Source: Verrucomicrobiota bacterium (lineage in GTDB: Bacteria; Verrucomicrobiota; Verrucomicrobiia; Limisphaerales; AV2). From it: 12,993 nucleotides of DNA. Below the pieces are notes generated by a model that had not been told where the DNA came from, made no database searches, and saw only the letters and a program-made list of their open reading frames with translations. The translations under genes were made by a program, and so were the position numbers. The stretch covers positions 1 through 12,993 of the forward strand of contig QHPA01000079.1 in the NCBI GenBank assembly GCA_003218935.1, read 5' to 3'. Shown one piece after another: positions 6,792-11,875 of this stretch (position 1 is the first letter of the stretch; every line of letters begins with the position of its first letter).

Positions 6792-7271
6792 TTACTTAAG
6801 CTTGCTCAGCGTTTCCTTGATGACGTTGAAATTCGGGAGTTCCTTCGGCGTCGGCGTCTGCTCGCTGTAGCGGATGACGCCGTTCTTGTCGATCACGAAC
6901 GCCGCGCGCGCGCTGACCGCGCCCAGGCCGATCAGGTCAGGCAGCAATGTGCCGTAGGCTTTGGCGGTTTCTTTGTTGAGGTCGCTGGCGAGCGTGATGC
7001 CGATTTTCTCCTTCTGCGCCCAGGCTTCCTGCGCGAACGGGCTGTCGACACTGACGCCGATCACGTCCGCGTTCATACCGGAATAAGCGTTCAGGCCGGA
7101 AGTGATGTCGCACATCTCCTGCGTGCAGACGCTGGTGAAAGCGAGTGGGAAGAAAAGCAGCAGGGTGTTCTTTTTGCCGAAATTATTGCTGAGCTTCACG
7201 TCCACGAGGCCGGAGGCTTGCTTGGATTTGAGAGCGAAATCAGGGGCTTTGGTTCCAACAGATAATGGCAT
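6792..7271 (-). CDS. Peroxiredoxin, AhpC/TSA superfamily (AhpE-like)
   Basis: This is a thiol peroxidase that reduces hydrogen peroxide or organic peroxides in the cytoplasm. The 159-residue product has the thioredoxin-fold start VGTKAPDFAL. Its active-site segment is FPLAFTSVCTQEMCDI, with the peroxidatic Cys49 in the Px3TxxC pattern and a second Cys54 five residues later that may act as resolving cysteine. Downstream are VIGVSVDSPFAQEAWA and AAFVIDKNGVIRY. FPLAFT is typical of the AhpE-like branch. I chose the ATG at 7271, which lies about 37 bases after the expected start point of the promoter at 7315-7343. The frame is open up to 7406, but that extension would begin inside a mobile-type element and upstream of the promoter. 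No clear Shine-Dalgarno is present. Confidence 0.93.
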   Translation of the reverse strand: MPLSVGTKAPDFALKSKQASGLVDVKLSNNFGKKNTLLLFFPLAFTSVCTQEMCDITSGLNAYSGMNADVIGVSVDSPFAQEAWAQKEKIGITLASDLNKETAKAYGTLLPDLIGLGAVSARAAFVIDKNGVIRYSEQTPTPKELPNFNVIKETLSKLK

Positions 7272-7314
7272 AAGGGTATTTACGATTTTGGATTTTCGAT
7301 GTTCGATATCGTTG

Positions 7315-7343
7315 TTTATAGGCCGCGCCCTATCGGGTGTCAA
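7315..7343 (-). promoter_or_regulatory. Near-consensus sigma-70 promoter of the peroxiredoxin gene
   Basis: Read on the minus strand, TTGACA (7343-7338) is followed by exactly 17 bases and TATAAA (7320-7315). This is a perfect -35 box and a five-of-six -10 box at optimal spacing. Transcription should start near 7308, leaving a leader of about 37 bases before the ATG at 7271. No obvious OxyR-type or Fur-type palindrome was noticed. A small inverted-repeat element ends 15 bases upstream of the -35 box. Confidence 0.8.
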
Positions 7344-7350
7344 ATTACGA

Positions 7351-7455
7351 TTCGATTTGGCAGTGTCCTGATTTGGTTGTAGCGTCGGCGCTGTGCGCCG
7401 ATTCATCGAGCCATAGGCTCGACTCTACATCAAATCAGGACACTGCCTTCGATTT
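7351..7455. mobile_element. MITE-like 89-bp element with 17-bp TIRs and 8-bp direct repeats
   Basis: GGCAGTGTCCTGATTTG (7359-7375) and its exact complement (7431-7447) form perfect 17-bp terminal inverted repeats. Immediately outside both ends is the same octamer TTCGATTT (7351-7358 and 7448-7455), the expected pattern of a target-site duplication. Inside, TGTAG faces CTACA and encloses two 7-bp hairpins with triloops: TCGGCGC-TGT-GCGCCGA (7385-7401) and TCGAGCC-ATA-GGCTCGA (7406-7422). There is no coding capacity, so it would need a transposase supplied elsewhere. I cannot name the parent IS family; 8-bp duplications occur in several. Confidence 0.75.
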
Positions 7456-7590
7456 GTGTGGTTTCGAACCTTTTCTTCTGGTGATTCCAGCTATATCAAA
7501 GCCGTCGGAAACATCGCCTCAGACAGGCTGTTTGGATTGCCTCCGATTCATTTGCGCGAGGCTCAGCCACGGAGTGGCGGAAGACGGTAG

Positions 7591-7610
7591 CCCGCGGTGT
7601 GAGCCGCGGG
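7591..7610. repeat. Hairpin repeat CCCGCGG-TGTGAG-CCGCGGG
   Basis: Seven-base arms pair perfectly around a six-base loop, preceded by GGTAG and followed by six A residues. The A-run would be on the wrong side for a minus-strand terminator and is not T-rich for a plus-strand one. It probably belongs to the intergenic repeats of this genome. Confidence 0.5.
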
Positions 7611-8003
7611 AAAAAATTCGCACTCGCCAATAGCCCCGTGAGGGGCGACAGAATTCCGACCAAAGCGCGACGTGAATGGCGTGACCGAGTTACCCCTGAT
7701 GCGCATAAGCATCGCGGTTGGAGCGCGTTTAGTCCGCTCGACAAGTACGAAGGAGTGCATGTAACCGCGAACCACGCTAAATACACGAAAAAAAATCTAC
7801 GCCCCGCAGCAACTGAGCCACAAAACTCTCTGTGCCCTCTGTGCCTCACTGGTGAAAATAACCACGGAGACAGGAGAAGCCCGGACCTGCCGGACGTCCT
7901 TCGGGTCCGAGCTGCAAATCTAAGAACTAAGACGGAGTTCCCGCTCTGAGGACGCCGAAACGGAGATTGAACAATTTCCGTGATGGAATTCTTTTCCCGA
8001 TTG

Positions 8004-8030
8004 ACCGCGCGGGCTTAATAGGTGTTAGGG
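8004..8030. other. Possible truncated attC half-site
   Basis: On the minus strand CCCTAAC (8030-8024) contains the stop codon of the preceding small ORF and matches six of seven positions of the attC R-box consensus RYYYAAC. A GC-rich stretch (ACCTATTAAGCCCGCGCGG) follows, as expected for the left half of an attC, but I find no complementary right half or GTTRRRY box downstream. If real, the cassette end was cut off here. It could equally be chance. Confidence 0.3.
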
Positions 8031-8294
8031 AGCGTCACTCTCATCAACAATCTTGACGAATTCCGGCTCAATCCAAATCCAGTGGCAACCGGAGCCCTCA
8101 CGGCGCGCCTCTGCACCGTTCTTGCGAACATGTAATTCCAACTGTTCATAGTCATCGAATCCACGGATAGTATAGACATGACCAACGCAACGATGGAATA
8201 GACTTCGTGTGTCCGGGTGAATGCCATGCTCCACACTTGGTGGTACCTGCAAAACACGCACACGGTCTCCAATCTTAAGACGTCGCTTTGCCAT
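8025..8294 (-). CDS. Small hypothetical protein, SH3-like; probable integron cassette ORF
   Basis: The 89-residue product begins MAKRRLKIGDRVRVLQVPPSV, continues with CVGHVYTIRGFDDYEQLELHV (36-56) and ends CHWIWIEPEFVKIVDESDAP. The pattern KIGDRVRV then a short strand ending WIEPEFV suggests a small SH3-like beta-barrel; I recognise the style but cannot name a family or function. The ATG at 8294 lies only 12 bases after the GTTAGGC core of the attC-like site. Its TAA stop sits in a CCCTAAC box. Both are typical of gene cassettes. No signal peptide or membrane segment is present. An overlapping frame of 85 codons (8015-8272) is a shadow. Confidence 0.7.
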   Translation of the reverse strand: MAKRRLKIGDRVRVLQVPPSVEHGIHPDTRSLFHRCVGHVYTIRGFDDYEQLELHVRKNGAEARREGSGCHWIWIEPEFVKIVDESDAP

Positions 8295-8306
8295 ACACTC
8301 GACGGA

Positions 8307-8397
8307 GCCTAACGATCAGCTCACCGATGGCGGCCCCTCCGTGACTGCCGAATCGCCGACCGAAGCCGCGGGGCCGCCATTCGGTGTAGCGTTTGGT
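8307..8397 (-). other. attC-like integron recombination site
   Basis: Read on the minus strand, the site ends in a canonical core GTTAGGC (8313-8307, consensus GTTRRRY). It begins with a degenerate ACCAAAC (8397-8391, consensus RYYYAAC) that pairs with the core except at one base. Between them are an unpaired asymmetric spacer, then CACCGA/TCGGTG (8322-8327 with 8381-8386), one extrahelical base at 8380, a perfect 10-bp stem (8328-8337 with 8370-8379), and a 32-base variable terminal loop. R stem, unpaired spacer, L stem with extrahelical base and terminal structure are the known anatomy of an attC. The 91-bp length is in the normal range. No integrase gene or second intact attC is in the window. 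Confidence 0.65.
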
Positions 8398-8768
8398 TCG
8401 GTGGTCCTTTGCATTTCTTGGCATGCCCACCGTGCGCTCTGTCTCACCCAATCCAACTGATGATCTTGCATGGTCTGGAGACGTGATAGTGCCGCGATCA
8501 TTTTGAGCCGACCAAGCGATTTGGCTACGTCACCCAGAATGAGACCTTCCTCTCGCTCAAGGAGTTCAAGTAAAGCCCGCTGGGCTTCATCTCCACCAAT
8601 GCTCCCCAAGGCTCGCGTGATGTGTCTCCGATTGGAATATGTATCAGTGTGAAGGAGTGTCAGGAGGCGCGGCAGCTTGCTGCTGTCACGTGTGCGGGAT
8701 GCTTCCATGATGGTGAAACGACGTTCGTCTTCGCTATCGCTCCACAAGTTCGAGTCCGCGTCCGTCAT
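8316..8768 (-). CDS. HEAT-repeat protein, probable cassette ORF
   Basis: The 150-residue product starts with an acidic N-terminus (MTDADSNLWSDSEDERR). Paired helices follow at about 32-118. RRHITRALGSIGGDEAQRALLELLE (47-71) and GDVAKSLGRLKMIAALSRLQTM (79-100) fit HEAT/PBS-lyase-like repeats, with the Gly-containing turn and the Arg-Ala-Leu-Gly pattern. Such repeats are protein-binding scaffolds; the partner is unknown. The last 27 residues or so (EPNATPNGGPAASVG onward) are encoded by the attC-like site and have no repeat character, so they are probably an accidental tail. The ATG at 8768 has no Shine-Dalgarno. Base composition looks less GC-rich than the flanking housekeeping genes, in keeping with transfer. 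No signal peptide is seen. Confidence 0.7.
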   Translation of the reverse strand: MTDADSNLWSDSEDERRFTIMEASRTRDSSKLPRLLTLLHTDTYSNRRHITRALGSIGGDEAQRALLELLEREEGLILGDVAKSLGRLKMIAALSRLQTMQDHQLDWVRQSARWACQEMQRTTEPNATPNGGPAASVGDSAVTEGPPSVS

Positions 8769-8886
8769 GAATTCTTATATGGAATTTTGCCCATGCTATT
8801 GGGATAATACCAGTCTAAGATGGAATCGCAACTCATTCCCAACAAGTGAATGGCCTGCGTCAACGCCGAACCACTGAACTCATAAC

Positions 8887-9372
8887 TCAAACCTCAAAGG
8901 CCGCCAGCACTTCCTCCGCATGCTCCTCCGGCTTCACTTGCGGCCAGATTTTCTTGATGCGTCCATCCGGCCCGATCAAAAACGTCACTCGATGCGTGCC
9001 CAGGTATTTTCGTCCCATGAAACTCTTTTCACCCCAGACGCCGTAAGCCTGAACAATCTTTTTGTCTTCGTCGGCAACGAGGGTGAATGGCAGTTTGAAT
9101 TTGTCCGAGAACTTGTCGTGTGATTTGACCGAATCCACGCTGACACCGAGCACGACCGCGCCCTTCTTCTTGAACGCGGCGAAATGGTCGCGAAACGCGC
9201 ACGCCTCTTTCGTGCAACCCGTCGTGTCGTCCCTCGGATAAAAATACAGAACAACGTGTTTGCCCTTGAAATCGGCGAGTGAAATCCTTCGGCCGCCGTT
9301 GATGGGTGCAGTGAACTCGGGCGCTTTGTCCCCTTCCTTCAATTTTATTTCAGGTGCTTTGCTCATGGGCAT
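8887..9372 (-). CDS. bcp: Thioredoxin-dependent thiol peroxidase, BCP/PrxQ type
   Basis: This is a cytoplasmic peroxiredoxin that reduces hydrogen peroxide and alkyl or lipid hydroperoxides with thioredoxin as electron donor. The 161-residue product has the family start EGDKAPEFTAP (13-23). The active site is FYPRDDTTGCTKEACAFRD, with peroxidatic Cys53 and the PrxQ-type resolving Cys58 five residues on. Further marks are VVLGVSVDSVKSHDKF, the conserved LPFTLVADE, and GRKYLGTHRVTFLIGPDGRI. The length is typical. The start may be the ATG at 9372 or the one at 9366; neither has a clear ribosome-binding site. A repeat region separates it from pgsA upstream. It is the second peroxiredoxin in the window, of a different subfamily from the one at 6792-7271. 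Confidence 0.95.
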   Translation of the reverse strand: MPMSKAPEIKLKEGDKAPEFTAPINGGRRISLADFKGKHVVLYFYPRDDTTGCTKEACAFRDHFAAFKKKGAVVLGVSVDSVKSHDKFSDKFKLPFTLVADEDKKIVQAYGVWGEKSFMGRKYLGTHRVTFLIGPDGRIKKIWPQVKPEEHAEEVLAAFEV

Positions 9373-9388
9373 CGGGTTTAACCATTAA

Positions 9389-9443
9389 ATCGTTACATCG
9401 TTGAATCGGAGCCAGCGCTGACCGGAATTAACGATGTAACGAT
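9389..9443. repeat. 14-bp inverted repeat in AACGAT-rich spacer
   Basis: ATCGTTACATCGTT (9389-9402) and its exact complement (9430-9443) flank a 27-base loop that contains the palindrome CAGCGCTG. Up to 9486 the spacer continues with degenerate copies of AACGATT, TTAACGA and TTCAACGTT. The block fills almost the whole gap between pgsA and bcp, upstream of the bcp start, so it may be a pgsA terminator, a regulatory site or a simple repeat. There is no T-run typical of a terminator. Confidence 0.6.
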
Positions 9444-9489
9444 TCCACGATTTAACGATTCGATTCAACGTTTCAACGTTTTAACGAAC

Positions 9490-10071
9490 TCACTGTTTCG
9501 GCGCCGGCGAACTCGCCGGGCTGGCGCTCAATTGCCTGACGCCGTCACACACATAAATCACACCGGAAACACCGGTGCAAATGGTCGCGCCCAACGCGAA
9601 CCAATGGAGCCAATTGGCCGGCAGCTTCAACAACGCCCAGCACACCGCGACCATTTGCAACACCGTCGCTACTTTGCCGATCAGGTGCGGTTTCACGGTC
9701 ACTCTGCCGCAGGCGTAGTAAATCACTGCCAGACCGAGCAGCAACAGCACATCACGGCTGATGACCGTCGCCGTAAGCCACAGCGGCAGATGCGGCAGAT
9801 ACTGTTCATGATGCAAACTCAATAGAACAATCCCGGCCACCAGCAATAGTTTGTCGGCCAGCGGATCGAGGATCGCTCCCAACTCGCTCCGTTGATTGTA
9901 CCGGCGCGCGATATAGCCGTCCACGCCGTCACAAATGGCCGCCGTCAGAAACGCTCCAATCGCCAGACACCGGTGCCATTCCTCGCCGCGCTCGACGTAA
10001 CTCAACACCTCCACAATGAAGAACGGCACCAGCAAAATGCGGAAGATGGTGATTCTATTGGCTGTAGTCAT
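9490..10071 (-). CDS. pgsA: CDP-diacylglycerol--glycerol-3-phosphate 3-phosphatidyltransferase
   Basis: This integral membrane enzyme makes phosphatidylglycerol phosphate from CDP-diacylglycerol and glycerol 3-phosphate, the committed step to phosphatidylglycerol and cardiolipin. The 193-residue product starts with TTANRITIFRILLVPFFI, typical of PgsA. It has the complete CDP-alcohol phosphatidyltransferase signature DxxDGxxARx8Gx3Dx3D, with D48, D51, G52, A55, R56, G65, D69 and D73. Several hydrophobic membrane segments follow, and a Ser/Pro/Ala-rich tail ends the protein. The ATG at 10071 is preceded by GAGGGA eight bases upstream, a usable ribosome-binding site. Related enzymes use other alcohols (serine, inositol, choline), but the N-terminus and size favour PgsA. 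Confidence 0.93.
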   Translation of the reverse strand: MTTANRITIFRILLVPFFIVEVLSYVERGEEWHRCLAIGAFLTAAICDGVDGYIARRYNQRSELGAILDPLADKLLLVAGIVLLSLHHEQYLPHLPLWLTATVISRDVLLLLGLAVIYYACGRVTVKPHLIGKVATVLQMVAVCWALLKLPANWLHWFALGATICTGVSGVIYVCDGVRQLSASPASSPAPKQ

Positions 10072-10157
10072 GCGCCGGGTCCCTCAGTCTTGCCTTCGCC
10101 TGTCTTCCCCGTCAATCCTTCTGCGATCGTCGGGTGCGTCCTGCCACTCCCCTGAGC

Positions 10158-10290
10158 AGGTAGGGGACGGCTCGCCGAGCCGTCCGCGCCGCGTCCAGCG
10201 GCGCAACGCGGGCCCCACCGAGAGTTTGTCGCGCCGGAGTGTCCGCCCGCTGAACGCGGACGGGGACGCCGCAGCGCGGCATCCCTACCT
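10158..10290. repeat. Multi-hairpin palindromic element (133 bp)
   Basis: AGGTAGGG (10158-10165) pairs with CCCTACCT (10283-10290) and encloses several hairpins. GGACGGCTC-GCC-GAGCCGTCC lies at 10165-10185. GCGCCGC/GCGGCGC around five bases lies at 10186-10204. GTCCGC/GCGGAC lies at 10241-10261. GCCGC-AGC-GCGGC lies at 10268-10280, extended by GGGA/TCCC. About 36 bases near 10205-10240 stay unpaired. It ends ten bases beyond the stop of the MFS transporter gene and could act as its terminator, although no T-run follows. It has the same general design as the element at 6607-6699. Confidence 0.75.
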
Positions 10291-10300
10291 CGGGTCCGTG

Positions 10301-11515
10301 TCAGCTGCGCTCTCGCCGAAAAACAAACCACCAGAACCACAACGTGCCCAAAGCGCCACAACTGGCCGCGCCAATAAAATTCGTTCGCGGACTGATGCTC
10401 CAGAGCCACGCGCCGAGAAATGAACCACTGGTCACGACACAATCACGAATCAGGTAATACGCACCGAACGCGCGCGAACGCGCTTCGGTCGGCGCTTCGG
10501 CGATGATGAGCGCTTTGCGCGCCGGCTCGCCAAATTCCTTCAACCCGCGAACCGCGAACGCCGCCGCTAGCCAGAAGCAATTGTCCGCCCAAAGCAGCGT
10601 CACCGGGAAAAGAGTGAAGAACACGAAGGTCACCAGCACAAACGGACGCCGCCCGTATTTGTCGGCCAGGTGCGCGACCGGAACGTAGCAGAGCATGGCG
10701 CTGCCCATTTCGATGGCCACAAGGTAGCTGAATCGTTGCGCGTTCAATCCGCCGTGATTCATCGCCCATAAAATCACGAAGGCATACGGAATCCGCTCAC
10801 AAAACCGGATCAGGATGTCGCTGACCAACAGTTCGCGCAACGCCGGCGAAAACGATTTTACTACCTCGACGAAAGTTGAGGCCCGCGCGGGGGTCGCCGC
10901 TCCCTTTGTTTCAGCAGATGAACCTCGCGGTTCGACCATGAACCATTGAAACAGCGCCGTGAGCACCGCCAGTGAAATGCACACGAGCAACGCCCATCGA
11001 ACGCCCTGCGCCCAGCCGAACCGGTTGACCAGCCAGCCGCCCGCCAGCGGACCCAACATCATCGGCACTCGACGCACCATCGATTGCACACCGATGCCCA
11101 TGGTGTGCCGGCCGGACTCCAGCGAGGTGGCCACGACGGTGAAGGTCGCCGGCAACGACAACGCGCTCCACGCCAGGAACAGAAACGCGCCCAGCACCAG
11201 GGCGAGCCAATGCTGCCAGAACAACACCAGAACGTAGCCGCCCAGCGACAGCGCGTTGAAAAAGAGCAGCGAGCGGCGCTGTCCCCAGCGGTCCGTCAGC
11301 CAGCCGCCGGGATAGGCGTAAAGCGCGCCGAGCAGCGTTTGCAGCGCGTCGAACAGTCCGATGACAAAAACGCCCGCGCCGAGTGATTCGAGATACTTCG
11401 GCGCAAAACCGAGCCAGAGCCGTTCGCCGGTGAGCGCCAACACGAGCGCCCCGAGCAGCAACGAGGTGTTTCGTCGTAACGCAAGAAACCGCGCAATCGC
11501 CGGCCAGGTGTTCAT
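10301..11515 (-). CDS. Major facilitator superfamily transporter
   Basis: This is an inner-membrane secondary transporter of 404 residues with about twelve hydrophobic segments. The MFS loop 2-3 signature is GGWLTDRWGQRR (70-81), and its repeat in the second half is HLADKYGRR (282-290). A hydrophilic central loop (about 196-222, EPRGSSAETKGAATPARA) divides the two six-helix halves. A conserved-looking charged pair E31-R32 lies in helix 1. The substrate cannot be told; many MFS proteins of this shape are drug or metabolite exporters. I chose the ATG at 11515, where the MFS-like sequence begins. The frame is open upstream to 12154, but that part runs through palindromic repeats and antisense to the beta-propeller gene. 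No partner gene is adjacent. Confidence 0.9.
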   Translation of the reverse strand: MNTWPAIARFLALRRNTSLLLGALVLALTGERLWLGFAPKYLESLGAGVFVIGLFDALQTLLGALYAYPGGWLTDRWGQRRSLLFFNALSLGGYVLVLFWQHWLALVLGAFLFLAWSALSLPATFTVVATSLESGRHTMGIGVQSMVRRVPMMLGPLAGGWLVNRFGWAQGVRWALLVCISLAVLTALFQWFMVEPRGSSAETKGAATPARASTFVEVVKSFSPALRELLVSDILIRFCERIPYAFVILWAMNHGGLNAQRFSYLVAIEMGSAMLCYVPVAHLADKYGRRPFVLVTFVFFTLFPVTLLWADNCFWLAAAFAVRGLKEFGEPARKALIIAEAPTEARSRAFGAYYLIRDCVVTSGSFLGAWLWSISPRTNFIGAASCGALGTLWFWWFVFRRERS

Positions 11516-11538
11516 GGGCGGCTTCGAACTCCACTCTT

Positions 11539-11601
11539 GTAGCCGCCGACATGAGTCGGCGCTGACGGGTTGAGTGTGCGCGGACTGACATCCGCGGCTA
11601 C
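11539..11601. repeat. Three-way-junction palindromic repeat
   Basis: GTAGC (11539-11543) pairs with GCTAC (11597-11601). Inside are CGCCGAC-ATGA-GTCGGCG (11544-11561), a 17-base unpaired segment, and CGCGGA-CTGACA-TCCGCG (11579-11596). The closing stem abuts both hairpins with no gap, as in the other elements of the window. It begins 23 bases upstream of the MFS start codon and so may lie in its leader or promoter. Confidence 0.7.
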
Positions 11602-11634
11602 TGGTTTCCTTCCGCTTTTGTGCATGCATCGGGA

Positions 11635-11726
11635 CCATGAACGGTGGGGCGAGACTCCGTCGAGCCTTGATCTCCAATGGATGGAAGTTAGGGCTCGACG
11701 GAGTCTCGCCCCACCGCGGTTCATGG
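11635..11726. repeat. Long inverted repeat with 24-bp perfect arms
   Basis: The arms 11643-11666 and 11692-11715 (GGTGGGGCGAGACTCCGTCG and on, with the complementary arm) match perfectly over 24 bases around a 25-base loop. Outside them CCATGAAC (11635-11642) pairs with GTTCATGG (11719-11726) after a three-base bulge (GCG). The whole is 92 bp with no coding potential. It may be a MITE-like or REP-like repeat; no convincing target duplication was seen. Confidence 0.75.
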
Positions 11727-11875
11727 AAATCACACGAGCCACGGAATTCAGCTTCTGCAAAATCGAGCAGCGCCGCGCCTCCCTTGAACGCGGATGTCGA
11801 GTTGTTTTCCCGCTCACGCCAACTAGACTTAAGCGAGAGGCACACGCGGTTGCACACGAAAAATTGAAGAACAGC

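Larger units (their letters stand above)
7272..8024. other. Long intergenic region with promoter, small mobile-type element and repeats
   Basis: No credible gene is visible in these 750 bases. From left to right the region holds the peroxiredoxin leader and promoter (to 7343), a small inverted-repeat element with flanking duplications (7351-7455), hairpins CCCGCGG/CCGCGGG at 7591-7610 and GCCCC/GGGGC at 7633-7646, and a stretch near 7831-7847 with CTCTGTGCC-like words repeated in tandem. CGGACC (7882-7887) also faces GGTCCG (7904-7909). The open frames here (such as 7496-7849 on the minus strand) run through these repeats and look spurious. It has the look of a site that has accumulated repeat debris, next to the cassette region that follows. 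Confidence 0.6.
11516..11875. other. Divergent intergenic region with two palindromic elements
   Basis: This 360-base gap separates the divergent MFS and beta-propeller genes. It contains a three-way-junction repeat (11539-11601), a long inverted repeat (11635-11726) and about 150 bases of leader before the propeller gene. A weak promoter-like pair, TTGTTT at 11802-11807 and TAGACT at 11824-11829 with 16-base spacing, points toward that gene. Open frames extend through the region from both sides, but they are repeat-derived. Confidence 0.55.

Noticed and set aside
7591..7610. Intrinsic terminator, because of a GC hairpin next to an A-run
   Set aside because: The A-run follows the hairpin on the plus strand, so neither strand gives hairpin followed by T-run, and no gene ends nearby.
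7496..7849. Minus-strand hypothetical protein of 117 codons
   Set aside because: It runs through hairpin repeats and low-complexity intergenic words; I regard it as one of the spurious repeat-encoded proteins common in such genomes.
9389..9490. CRISPR-like array
   Set aside because: The repeated words are short, degenerate and not separated by unique spacers of constant length, and no cas gene is present.
11570..11875. N-terminal extension of the propeller protein to 440 residues
   Set aside because: The added part is translated repeat DNA and would put the signal peptide in the middle of the protein.
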